From Bacillota bacterium (GTDB lineage Bacteria; Bacillota; DTU030; DUMP01): DNA of 18,564 nucleotides. The notes beneath the pieces are model-generated. The model made no database searches and was not told where the DNA came from. It saw only the letters and a list, made by a program, of their open reading frames with translations. The DNA lies in contig JAAYHG010000289.1 in NCBI GenBank assembly GCA_012735455.1, positions 1 to 18,564 on the forward strand. The letters run 5' to 3'. Numbering within the stretch: position 1 is the stretch's first letter; each line of letters opens with the position of its first letter. A program made the position numbers and the translations under genes. This document shows, piece after piece, positions 8,407 through 16,198 of the stretch.

Positions 8407-11400
8407 TCTGCCTGCACCCCCTTCTGCACTTCCTTGGCCAGGAGTGACCAGATCTCTTCTGAAGTCTGTTTCGATACCAACCGGTTCTCATTTCCTGGCA
8501 CCAGGTGATCGAAGTGACAGACCGTGCCCAAAGCGCAGAACTGACAGGCTGTAGCATCTCCTTGCTTTACCGGGGCCACCTGTGCCTCTCCTTGCAAGAT
8601 AGCTGTGGCCAGTTGCTGTGCCTTGGCCTGAACAAACTTAAGCAGGAGGTCAAAACCGGTATCGGGAATGGAGCGCGGGTTTTTCTTGAGGGAACCATCC
8701 TTCTTCAGAGCAATACCGGTGACACTGGACTGGCCGCCGGCCGCCTCTTTGTCCAGTAAGAGAAGCACTTCCTTATCGGCTCGCACCAGTCCTTCCAAGC
8801 GGAAGGCCTTCAACCTGAGCTGAGCCGCCTCTTCCAAGGTCACGGGACCGTTGGTCTTTATGAGCTTTTCGTTTAAAGTAAAGTAGAAAACAGCGGCAGG
8901 CAGAGGTGAAGTCAACCCCATGACCTCACTGCCTGCTAACACCGCCAGCAGGTAGACAAACAACTGCAACGAAAGGCCGTGGTAAACCTCCAGCAGGGAG
9001 ACTTTATGGTCGCTGCTCTTGTAGTCCACAATGCTCAAGTAATTCCGGCCGTCAGCACCGGTAGCCACATCCAGACGGTCGATCTGTCCGGTGAGAATAA
9101 GTTCTCCGCCCTCAGGCAGAGACAGGGTAAGACCAGGGAGCTCTCCTTCGAAACCAAATCTGAGCTCGGCTGCCCGGGTACGGAATCCACCCCGGCGGGC
9201 CTGCTCCACTAAAATCTGTACCGCCCCGTTGATAAGGCGTGTCAGCCTACGGCTGAGGTAGCGGAAACGAGCCGAGCTGGCCAGGATGCCGCTGGCAAAC
9301 TCCGGCACCAGCCGCTCCACTTTCTCGGTGACTAAGCTCTCTGTCTCTTCGGGCGTAAGGTCAGCAAAATCGCGTCCAGCCTGCAGCAAGTCTTCCGTCA
9401 GCCGTCGCAGAACACTGTGGGTGAAAAGACCGAGGGAAGGCAGGTCAAGACCATACTCCTGCCGTTCACGCAGTTTAAGGCCGTACACGGCAAAATGGCT
9501 GAAGGGGCAACTGGCAAACCCCTCGAGACGCGTAACACTAGTGCGCACAGGCGTACCATAGAGCTGCCGGGCTAGTGTTCGCGGCAGGGGATCTACCCGG
9601 TTGTTGTACTGAAGGCCTGCCAGAGCACGGGGCAGGAACTGCTGCAGGTTAGGCTCAGATGACAGGTACTGGTACACCGCTGCCCAGACAGGACCCAGTG
9701 CTTGGCCGGCACGCGCTAGCCTAAGTTGTCCTGCCAGGTATCCTGCGGCCCGCTCAGGTGTGGAAAGAAAGCTTAAGTCCTCTGCCGGGACTCCACTTGG
9801 TTCAGCGGCCGCGTAAAGCTCGACCAGGTGGGGGAAAAGACTGCGCAGGCGGGTAATGACCCGTGATGGAGTAAGGGCCCTACCCTCCTCGTCCGCCAAA
9901 GGAAAACTGAGCCACAAGAACTCGCTGGCTCGCGTCAGGGCGATATAGGTGAGATAGTCCTCGTGAAACTGGTTCTGCCGGCTGGTGGGTGCAAGCTCCA
10001 AACCAGTGGCCTTCAGGTCCTCGCGTTCCCGGTCGGTAAAGACTGCATCCTCCTTCACCCTACCGGGCAGCACGCCGTCATTAATCCCTAAAACAAAGGC
10101 CGCCCGCACGTTGGGGTGCCGCGAACGCTCCAGTCCGCCTACTAGAACCTGGTCGAGGCTCGGAGGCACCAGACCGAGGCGCAGGCTTTCCAAGCCGCTG
10201 GCTAAGATTTCGGCATATTCGACTGGTGTAAGGAGTGTGTCCCCAAGGCCGATTAGAAGCTCGTCCAGCAGGTCCAGAAAACCACTCCATGCCTGGGTAT
10301 GTTCTTGGGCCGCAGCCAGGTCCCCCTGTTCTTCCGCCTGCCGGGCCCAACCCTCCAGGGTAGAACCTACCTTAAGTTCAGAAAGAAACGTCCAGAGGGC
10401 AGCAGTAAGATCGCCACCTGTTACCTGGTCACCACGCTGGCAAACTCTGGTTAAAGGTTGAAACCCGGCCACTACCCGGCGACGCAACGACTCCACGGCA
10501 CGCCAATAATGAACGGCATGTTCATCCGCCTCGTGAAAGGTCCAGTCTTCTTTTTGCAGCCAACACTGGCCGCGAATGCCGTAGGCCAGGACGTAGTTCT
10601 CCAGGTAATCAACCTGGCTACGGCTTAAGGGAAAAAGGTCCGTCTTGAGGGCACGGAACACTGCCTCGTAAGACCAGTTGGTGGTAAACACTTCAAGAGC
10701 AGCCAAGACAAGCTGCGACAGAGGATGGTGCAACACGGGGCGCTTCCTATCCACAAAGTGGGGGATACCGTAGTCGGTTAAAACAGCGGTGATGAGGTCC
10801 TGGTATGTCTCCAAATCACGCACGATAAGGGCCATATCACGCCAGCGCAGTCCCTTATCCCGGGCCAGCTGAATCATTCCCCGGGCCGCAGCCTCCACTT
10901 CCACCCGGCGGTTGGCTGCCACTGTAAGCTCAAGACCCGGCGCGTCCCCTGTCCAGGGCCGGGCAGGGTAGTGGAAAAAAGAACGTTCCAGATGGGCCAA
11001 CTCTGGTGCCGCAGCAAAGCGGGGCGGAAGAACGGTCGGGTCATCTAAGACCAGGGCCGGCTGAAGGCTTGCGCCCTCCGCTCGGGCCAGGGCTACGAGC
11101 TTTTGGTACGTCTCCCGGGTGGGATGAAAAAGGTCTGTTTCGGCCAGGGGGCGGGAAAGCTCCCTGTGGTCCAGGCAAAGGGCAATCTCTACCTGGGCCG
11201 CCGTGCGCATAAGGCTAGCCAGAACCTGAAACTCCTGGGGGGTAAAGCCACTAAAACCGTCCACCCAAACATGAGATCCCTGGAGGGAAGTGGCTTGTAA
11301 CAGTTGGGTGGCCAAGTGAGAGAGATACGCCTCCGGGTCGGTATAGCGCGGGGCCAGGTACTCCTCCAAGTCCCTGTACAAGAGGGCCAGATCGTGTAGT

Positions 11401-11894
11401 TTCCCGGCCAAAGGGGACTGCCCCTCGCTTTTAGCCTCCAAGAACTTGAGTCTGGCCAGCAACATTTCCGGGGAAATATTGTAAAGTTTCAGTTCAGCCA
11501 AGGTGCTGGCCAGGCGCTCGGTAAAGCCAGGTGTACCGGCACTGCGGCCAAACAGCAGCAGCTCGTTCCGCCGCTTCTGCACCAAGGAACGAAGGACCAT
11601 ACGTTTTCCCAGCTCTCCCAACCAGGGCCGAGCGCTACCGCCCACCTCGAACAGAACCCGCCGGGCCAGTCGGCGAAAACTGAGAACCTGGGCGCGAGAA
11701 GTGGCTCGAACAGCGCCTGTTGAAAGAAGGGCGTACTCCGTCTGGAAGGTGGCCTGCTCTGGCACCAAGAGTATGAGGGGTGGCCCTTCCTCCCCCTCCC
11801 TTAGCAGGATCTCCTCTATGGCCTTGAGACAGGTGTGGGTCTTGCCTGTTCCTGCCCGTCCCAGGATAAAGCGCACACTGCCACCTTGTCTCAC
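8403..11894 (-). CDS. addB: AddB, helicase-like/nuclease subunit of AddAB with Fe-S cluster
   Basis: This protein of about 1163 residues partners AddA. The N-terminal Walker A GRAGTGKT (K18, T19) is intact. The body is the helicase-like AddB scaffold, with ALTRASEFLWLSF near the middle. The C-terminal nuclease shows GQIDRLD and then IVDYKSS (D957, K959). Four cysteines that should bind the 4Fe-4S cluster are present: C796 in FASCPF, and C1117, C1120 and C1126 in CQFCALGTVC. I place the start at the GTG at 11892-11894, because GAAGGGGG lies 8 bases upstream. The first in-frame GTG, at 11901-11903, follows that purine run with no spacing; using it would add three residues. It is the first gene of the minus-strand repair operon and overlaps addA by 4 bases. 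I found no convincing promoter in the addB-sfsA gap on this strand. Confidence 0.95.
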   Translation of the reverse strand: MRQGGSVRFILGRAGTGKTHTCLKAIEEILLREGEEGPPLILLVPEQATFQTEYALLSTGAVRATSRAQVLSFRRLARRVLFEVGGSARPWLGELGKRMVLRSLVQKRRNELLLFGRSAGTPGFTERLASTLAELKLYNISPEMLLARLKFLEAKSEGQSPLAGKLHDLALLYRDLEEYLAPRYTDPEAYLSHLATQLLQATSLQGSHVWVDGFSGFTPQEFQVLASLMRTAAQVEIALCLDHRELSRPLAETDLFHPTRETYQKLVALARAEGASLQPALVLDDPTVLPPRFAAAPELAHLERSFFHYPARPWTGDAPGLELTVAANRRVEVEAAARGMIQLARDKGLRWRDMALIVRDLETYQDLITAVLTDYGIPHFVDRKRPVLHHPLSQLVLAALEVFTTNWSYEAVFRALKTDLFPLSRSQVDYLENYVLAYGIRGQCWLQKEDWTFHEADEHAVHYWRAVESLRRRVVAGFQPLTRVCQRGDQVTGGDLTAALWTFLSELKVGSTLEGWARQAEEQGDLAAAQEHTQAWSGFLDLLDELLIGLGDTLLTPVEYAEILASGLESLRLGLVPPSLDQVLVGGLERSRHPNVRAAFVLGINDGVLPGRVKEDAVFTDREREDLKATGLELAPTSRQNQFHEDYLTYIALTRASEFLWLSFPLADEEGRALTPSRVITRLRSLFPHLVELYAAAEPSGVPAEDLSFLSTPERAAGYLAGQLRLARAGQALGPVWAAVYQYLSSEPNLQQFLPRALAGLQYNNRVDPLPRTLARQLYGTPVRTSVTRLEGFASCPFSHFAVYGLKLRERQEYGLDLPSLGLFTHSVLRRLTEDLLQAGRDFADLTPEETESLVTEKVERLVPEFASGILASSARFRYLSRRLTRLINGAVQILVEQARRGGFRTRAAELRFGFEGELPGLTLSLPEGGELILTGQIDRLDVATGADGRNYLSIVDYKSSDHKVSLLEVYHGLSLQLFVYLLAVLAGSEVMGLTSPLPAAVFYFTLNEKLIKTNGPVTLEEAAQLRLKAFRLEGLVRADKEVLLLLDKEAAGGQSSVTGIALKKDGSLKKNPRSIPDTGFDLLLKFVQAKAQQLATAILQGEAQVAPVKQGDATACQFCALGTVCHFDHLVPGNENRLVSKQTSEEIWSLLAKEVQKGVQAE

Positions 11895-11974
11895 TTGTGG
11901 CACCCCCTTCCGGAACTGGCGTTCGTAGGTATTACCGGAAGGAATTAGACAGTAGCCCGGAAAATTCCTGCTGG

Positions 11975-12003
11975 TTGTTCTTCCCTCGGTCCCGTGCTAT
12001 ATT
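11975..12003 (+). promoter_or_regulatory. Candidate sigma-A promoter of sfsA
   Basis: A -35-like TTGTTC (11975-11980) lies 17 bases before TATATT (11998-12003), in the divergent addB-sfsA gap. It sits about 30 bases upstream of the sfsA ribosome binding site. The -10 element is good (5 of 6) and the -35 element is weak (3 of 6). Confidence 0.5.
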
Positions 12004-12035
12004 GAACAGAGTTAGTTTCGTTAGGAGGCCACCCA

Positions 12036-12734
12036 ATGGTAACTTATCCGTTGCCGCCGCTGGAGCGCGGGCGGCTGGTCGAACGGCCGAATCGTTTCTT
12101 GGCGTTGGTTGAGCTAGCAGGCAAGGAGGTGCGGGCCCATGTGGCCGACCCGGGGCGCCTGAAGGAACTCCTTTTCCCAGGGGCACCTGTTTACTTAGCC
12201 CTTGCCACCCGTCCGGGACGCAGCACAGGGTATGATCTGCGCTTGGTGGAAGGTCCCCAAGGCTTGGTATCCGTAGACAGCCGTGTACCCAACCACCTGA
12301 CAGGACGGGCTTTGGCCAACGGGGTGTGGCCAGAGTTCGCCGCTTACAACAATATAAAGGCGGAACCGCGCGTCCAGGGCGGCCGCTTTGATTTCCTCCT
12401 TACCGCTTCAGGGCTTCCCGATTGCTACATAGAAGTAAAGGGCTGCACCCTGGTCAAAGAGGGTACCGCCCTGTTTCCTGACGCCCCTACTGTACGCGGG
12501 GCGCGCCACGTGCGTGAACTTGCAGAGCTTAAGGCGCAGGGGAACCGCGCCGCCATCATCTTTATCATCCAGAGAGCGGATGCTGAGCGTTTCGCACCTC
12601 ACACCTCCATGGATCCGGCCTTTAGCACTGCCCTTGCGGCCGCCGCCGGCGCCGGGGTGGAGGTTCACGCCTCCCGCTCCCATGTCAGCCTGGAAGAAAT
12701 CACTCTGGCTGGACGTGTAGCAGTGCTCCTCTAG
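12036..12734 (+). CDS. sfsA: SfsA-family DNA-binding/nuclease-like protein
   Basis: The 232-residue product matches SfsA, named for sugar-fermentation stimulation in E. coli. SfsA has an N-terminal OB-like DNA-binding part and a C-terminal restriction-endonuclease-like fold; its biochemical role is not settled. Diagnostic stretches are ERPNRF (16-21), VADPGRLKELL (36-46), the nuclease-like RFDF (D119) and YIEVKGCTL (E133, K135), and FPDAPTVRG with RHVREL. The ATG is preceded by AGGAGG (12023-12028) with a 7-base spacer, which fixes the start. It is divergent from addB and converges on the amidohydrolase, with only six bases between the stop codons and no visible terminator. Confidence 0.93.
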   Translation: MVTYPLPPLERGRLVERPNRFLALVELAGKEVRAHVADPGRLKELLFPGAPVYLALATRPGRSTGYDLRLVEGPQGLVSVDSRVPNHLTGRALANGVWPEFAAYNNIKAEPRVQGGRFDFLLTASGLPDCYIEVKGCTLVKEGTALFPDAPTVRGARHVRELAELKAQGNRAAIIFIIQRADAERFAPHTSMDPAFSTALAAAAGAGVEVHASRSHVSLEEITLAGRVAVLL

Positions 12735-12740
12735 GGAGAG

Positions 12741-14369
12741 TCAGAAACGACTGTAAACCACCCGCCCGGCCGAGACTACCAGGCGTACGTCGTTAGCCTG
12801 GGTGGTTTCAATGGGGGCCGTTAGATAATCACCGGCAAACACGGTAAAATCGGCCAGCTTGCCCGGAGCAATGCTACCCCTTTCCGCCTCGGCATGAGCC
12901 ACATAGGCAGCGCCTAATGCGAAGAGGGAGAGCGCCTGCTCAGGGCTGAGCTTCTCATTTGGCAACCAGCCGCCAACAGGCTCGCCCGCCAGATTGGTGC
13001 GGGTGATGGCGGCGTGGAGGCCAAGGAGCGGATCCAAAGGCTCCACCGGGCAATCCGAACCAGCAGAGAGCCGCACCCCCTGCACCAGCATAGAACGCCA
13101 CGCGTAGCTTACCTGTGCTCTCTCCGGGCCGAGCCTTCTGGGAACCATTGGCCAGTCGGAAGCAACAAAGCGCGGCTGCACATCCCCGGCTACACCCAGG
13201 GCGCTCATCCTCGCCCACAGGGCCGGGTTCATGATCTGGCAGTGCACCAGCCGATGCCGTGCGTCCTGGCGGGGTGCCCGGGCCTGGGCCTCTTCTATAG
13301 CATCCAAGGCCAGCCGTGCAGCCCGATCGCCGATGGCATGGATAGCCAGCTGAAAGCCTGCAGAGTGGGCCCGGTGCACCATCTCTCTAAGCTCCTCAGC
13401 GCAGATATTGAGCTCGCCTGTCTCACCGGGAGCATCGGCGTAAGGGGCGTCTAAGGCAGCAGTACGGGCACCGAGGGAACCGTCCAGCAAAATCTTGATG
13501 GGGCCGAGTTGGATCAGGTGGGAGGGCGACTGCCACGCCTGGGCTTCCCCAATAACCTGTTTCAGTTCGCCCAAGGATCGGGTGAGGAGTTCCAGGTGCA
13601 CCCGCAGCGGAAGCCTGCCCTTTGCCGCCAGGGCGGTATAAGCACCAACCGCCCGCGCGAACCCACCGCTGTAACCAAGGTCGTCGGAGTGTACCTCAGT
13701 AAGACCTGCTGCAGACGCGTGCTTTACCGCCAGTTCCAAAGCAGCCTCCAGCTCCGCCGCACTGGGGGCGGGGATAGCCCCGCGGGCCATCTTGATGGCT
13801 CCGAACTCATACAGGAGACCGGAAAGCTCCCCGTTTTCCCTGCGGCCGAAGCGCCCACCCTCTTGATCAGGGGTGTCGGGTGCTAAGCCCAGGGCTTCCA
13901 ACCCTCTGCGGTTCACTAAAGCCACGTGGTGGCAAACCCGGCTGAGCAGGACGGGATTCTCGTCTGCTACCCCATCCAAGTCTTCCTTGGTAGGAAAACG
14001 TCCCTCGGCGAGAGTATTCTGATCCCAACCACTACCCTCTATCCAGCGCCCCGGCGGGATATTGTTTGCGGCAATGTAGGCGGCTACGCGTTGACGTAGC
14101 TCTTCTACAGATCGAATGCCGCTCAGGTCCACCTGATGCAGCGCGAAGCCCAACCCCAATAGGTGCAGGTGGGTGTCGCAAAGGCCGGGCACCACCGTCA
14201 TGCCTTGGGTGTTAATAACCTCTGTTTGCGGGCCGATATACTCCTTTATCTCCTGGCTGCTGCCGGCTGCCACTATCCTGCCTGCGCTTACAGCCACCGC
14301 CTCCACCACGGGGCTGCTGGCGGTCAACGTGATTACACGGCCGCCGCACAATACCAAGTCTGCTATCAT
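12741..14369 (-). CDS. YtcJ-type metal-dependent amidohydrolase
   Basis: This 542-residue cytoplasmic hydrolase belongs to the amidohydrolase superfamily (Amidohydro_3, YtcJ/NfdA group). The metal-binding HLH (H67, H69) follows the usual beta-sandwich lead-in ending TVVPGLCDTHLHLLG. GPIKILLDGSLG supplies the probable carboxylated lysine (K292). HAIGDRA and HRLVHCQ carry further ligands, and SAGSDCPVEP carries the catalytic Asp region. The C-terminus (GSIAPGKLADFTV) completes the small domain. Members hydrolyse varied amides, N-formyl compounds or related bonds, and the substrate cannot be inferred here. The only in-frame start before an upstream TGA is the ATG at 14367-14369. The good AGGAGG lies 36 bases further upstream, across a hairpin (separate entry). 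No signal peptide is seen. Confidence 0.92.
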   Translation of the reverse strand: MIADLVLCGGRVITLTASSPVVEAVAVSAGRIVAAGSSQEIKEYIGPQTEVINTQGMTVVPGLCDTHLHLLGLGFALHQVDLSGIRSVEELRQRVAAYIAANNIPPGRWIEGSGWDQNTLAEGRFPTKEDLDGVADENPVLLSRVCHHVALVNRRGLEALGLAPDTPDQEGGRFGRRENGELSGLLYEFGAIKMARGAIPAPSAAELEAALELAVKHASAAGLTEVHSDDLGYSGGFARAVGAYTALAAKGRLPLRVHLELLTRSLGELKQVIGEAQAWQSPSHLIQLGPIKILLDGSLGARTAALDAPYADAPGETGELNICAEELREMVHRAHSAGFQLAIHAIGDRAARLALDAIEEAQARAPRQDARHRLVHCQIMNPALWARMSALGVAGDVQPRFVASDWPMVPRRLGPERAQVSYAWRSMLVQGVRLSAGSDCPVEPLDPLLGLHAAITRTNLAGEPVGGWLPNEKLSPEQALSLFALGAAYVAHAEAERGSIAPGKLADFTVFAGDYLTAPIETTQANDVRLVVSAGRVVYSRF

Positions 14370-14411
14370 ATCGTTGAGGGCACCGGGGACACCGGTGCCC
14401 CTTCACCTCCT
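14370..14411 (-). promoter_or_regulatory. Amidohydrolase leader: Shine-Dalgarno separated from ATG by a hairpin
   Basis: On the minus strand, AGGAGG (14406-14411) is followed by a perfect 9-bp hairpin: GGGCACCGG (complement of 14392-14400), a 5-base loop, and CCGGTGCCC (complement of 14378-14386). Eight bases later comes the ATG. A TGA in frame with the ATG lies within the AGGAGGTGA sequence, so no earlier in-frame start is available. Folding the hairpin would bring the Shine-Dalgarno sequence to about 13 bases from the ATG. A regulatory role is inferred. Confidence 0.5.
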
Positions 14412-14493
14412 CGCACCTAAATGTTGCCTTGTTGTTTTGCCCTATACATCTGGTTGGGTCATGTTACCATTGACCGCCAGAGCTCGTCAACCC

Positions 14494-14522
14494 TTGCCTC
14501 CGAAGCCACATACTGTTATTCT
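14494..14522 (+). promoter_or_regulatory. Candidate promoter of the rubrerythrin gene
   Basis: TTGCCT (14494-14499), a 17-base spacer and TATTCT (14517-14522) match the sigma-A consensus at 4 of 6 positions each, about 90 bases before the GTG start. The upstream stretch from 14412 shows nothing else convincing on the plus strand. Confidence 0.35.
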
Positions 14523-14613
14523 CCGGTTTAATCAGCGGGATGACTGCAGGGTGCATTTCTTTCCGGCTTTATGTGCAAATTACTCCCAGAGCAAAGACGC
14601 AGGGGGGGATTTT

Positions 14614-15138
14614 GTGGGCAACCAAACAATTGACAACCTTAAGGCCGCCTATGCCGGAGAGAGCCAGGCCCGCAACTACTACACCTTTTGGGCGGGGGTA
14701 GCCAGAAAGGAGGGCTGGCTCAGGATCGCCGAGATCTTTGAGGAAACGGCCAAGAACGAAAAGGAGCATGCCGAGGTTATCTTAAAGCTCCTAAAAGGGA
14801 TCAACGACAGTGCTGAAAACCTTAAGGTGGCCATCGACAAGGAGACCTACGAATACCAGGATATGTACCCGGAATTTGAGCGCATCGCCAGAGAAGAAGG
14901 GCAGACTGCCGCCGGCAATTTCTTTGCTCGGGTGCAGGAGGTGGAGAAACACCACGCGGAAAGATTCAAGCGTCTTTTGGAACATCTGCAGGGCGGGTCT
15001 CTGCTGAAGAAAGAAAGCAGTATTAAATGGAAGTGTCGCCAGTGCGGCTACATCTCCGAGGGCACTGAACCACCCTCCGCTTGCCCTCTCTGCAGCCACG
15101 GGCGCGAGTTCTTTGAACCACTTGTAGAGGAATTCTAG
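14614..15138 (+). CDS. rbr: Rubrerythrin (diiron peroxidase with rubredoxin domain)
   Basis: The 174-residue product is a typical rubrerythrin, a cytoplasmic non-haem diiron protein that reduces hydrogen peroxide in anaerobes using electrons passed through its rubredoxin centre. An N-terminal four-helix ferritin-like domain has the carboxylate ligands in AYAGESQARNYY (E16), EIFEETAKNEKEHAE and VQEVEKHHAERF. The C-terminal rubredoxin-like domain carries CRQCGY (C141, C144) and CPLC (C157, C160). The start is the GTG at 14614-14616, behind AGGGGGGG with a 5-6 base gap. The open frame runs further upstream, but that extension has no family similarity and no ribosome site. It is a monocistronic gene with its own terminator. 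Confidence 0.95.
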   Translation: MGNQTIDNLKAAYAGESQARNYYTFWAGVARKEGWLRIAEIFEETAKNEKEHAEVILKLLKGINDSAENLKVAIDKETYEYQDMYPEFERIAREEGQTAAGNFFARVQEVEKHHAERFKRLLEHLQGGSLLKKESSIKWKCRQCGYISEGTEPPSACPLCSHGREFFEPLVEEF

Positions 15139-15149
15139 CGGCTTCCCAT

Positions 15150-15178
15150 GGCTCCGGTAGGAAACACCGGAGCCTTTT
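15150..15178 (+). terminator. Intrinsic terminator of the rubrerythrin gene
   Basis: GGCTCCGGT (15150-15158) and ACCGGAGCC (15166-15174) form a perfect 9-bp stem with a 7-base loop, followed by TTTTC, 12 bases after the stop codon. Confidence 0.9.
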
Positions 15179-15247
15179 CATTATGACGGATCAACGAGCA
15201 AATGGCGGAAACTTTGCGTCGATCCCGCGTCTTCTAAGTAGAGACAT

Positions 15248-15596
15248 TTGACCGGACGCCCCCCGCTGGTGCACATCATGTCCCACAGCCGAGCAAACGG
15301 CAAGTTGGTACACTTGGAGATTGATCTCATTCTGGCTGCCTTCCCGGCGTCATTTCCAGCGTTTAAGCCGGTGGCCGCCAGTTTGGAGGCAATAACGAAA
15401 AACGGAGCGGTGGAAAAGCGGGAATTCGCTCAGGGCAGGTCAGAAAGGGAGCCCTTCCACCTGGAAAACAATTCCCCCCTCGGGATCCAACCTCTTTGTC
15501 ACCGTGCGCTACGCCGATGGACACGAGGTGAGACAGCACATTGGACATATTCGGGAGAACGGCGAACCGGTAACGGTACAGGAAGCCATCTCCTAA
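15248..15596 (+). pseudogene. Short unrecognised ORF with apparent +1/-1 frameshift
   Basis: This covers most of the 15179-15637 gap, which has no intact gene. One frame is open from a TTG at 15248 and reads plausibly coding (HLEIDLILAAF, KNGAVEKREFAQG) up to a run of six C at 15474-15479. Beyond it that frame becomes Arg/Trp-rich and unlikely. The neighbouring frame becomes protein-like (LFVTVRYADGHEVRQHIGH, then RENGEPVTVQEAIS) and stops at TAA 15594-15596, just ahead of a strong terminator. Deleting one C would join them into one protein of about 115 residues. No good ribosome binding site is seen and I do not recognise the family. It may be a decayed gene, a sequencing indel, or chance. 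Confidence 0.4.
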
Positions 15597-15612
15597 AACT
15601 AGGTTATGGTTA

Positions 15613-15638
15613 AGCCGTGGCAACAGCCGCGGCTTTTT
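15613..15638 (+). terminator. Intrinsic terminator (plus strand) overlapping the thiW 3' end
   Basis: AGCCGTGGC (15613-15621) pairs with GCCGCGGCT (15626-15634) as nine pairs with one G-U wobble and a 4-base AACA loop, followed by TTTT. The T-tract is on the plus strand, so it terminates transcription from the 15.2-15.6 kb ORF. In the minus direction, the thiW side, there is a hairpin but no T-tract. Confidence 0.8.
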
Positions 15639-16144
15639 CATGAGTCTCTTTTCTGTACCTGTAGGCCAGGTAAACGCCCGGTAGCAAGTAGAGCGGAGAC
15701 GAGGGCAAAGCCAACGACTGCACCAACGCCGCTGGAGACGATAAAGGGGAAGACAAACATGGTGGCCGCGCCGGAAGATCCCAAGAAGTACTTAGCCACC
15801 GGGTAGGCCAAGAGGGCACCGAGAATACCGGTTCCGACAAGTTCGCCCACGGCAGCGGTCCAGGTACGCCCGGTTAGGCGGTAACAGAGACCGGCCAGTA
15901 ACGCCCCCACCATGCCGCCAGGAAAGGCCAGGAGCGAACCTACGCCCAAGAGGTTGCGCAGTAGCCCAATAAGAAACGCCACCAATACAGCCCGTTCCGG
16001 GCCAAGGAACACCGCCGCCATCACGTTAATGGCATGCTGCACCGGTGTGGCCTTGGCCACGCCCACGGAAAACCAAGCGAAGCGCGCCGTGGTTGTCCCC
16101 AGAGCAACCAGCAGGGCCATGAGAGTGAGTTCACGGGTTTTCAT
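15638..16144 (-). CDS. thiW: ThiW, substrate-binding (S) component of a thiazole ECF transporter
   Basis: This 168-residue, highly hydrophobic membrane protein has about five predicted helices. The N-terminal ELTLMALLVALGTTTARFAW and TPVQHAINVMAAVFLGP match the ThiW family, the predicted S component of an energy-coupling-factor importer for the thiamine precursor hydroxyethylthiazole. It lies 54 bases downstream of thiM, the kinase for that thiazole, and shares its riboswitch-controlled transcript. AAGGTG lies 7 bases before the ATG. The shared ATPase and EcfT components are not in this window and are presumably encoded elsewhere. The substrate follows from family and context and is not shown directly. 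Confidence 0.9.
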   Translation of the reverse strand: MKTRELTLMALLVALGTTTARFAWFSVGVAKATPVQHAINVMAAVFLGPERAVLVAFLIGLLRNLLGVGSLLAFPGGMVGALLAGLCYRLTGRTWTAAVGELVGTGILGALLAYPVAKYFLGSSGAATMFVFPFIVSSGVGAVVGFALVSALLATGRLPGLQVQKRDS

Positions 16145-16198
16145 GCCCGTACACCTTCCCTTCTCAGGATCGTTGGATTTTAGTCCCCAAGTGTTTGC

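Noticed and set aside
9985..11928. Plus-strand ORFs opposite addB, including one reaching 11928
   Set aside because: They are antisense shadows of an intact addB, with Pro/Arg/Ser-rich composition.
11904..12035. TAATAC as a -10 for addB on the minus strand
   Set aside because: No acceptable -35 element lies 16-18 bases upstream.
14173..14613. Upstream in-frame extension of the rubrerythrin ORF (147 codons)
   Set aside because: It overlaps the amidohydrolase and its leader on the other strand, has no rubrerythrin similarity, and the GTG at 14614 has the ribosome site.
15363..15641. Minus-strand ORF in the 15.4-15.6 kb gap
   Set aside because: It overlaps a plus-strand terminator and the thiW end and has no recognisable family pattern; the plus-strand reading is better supported.
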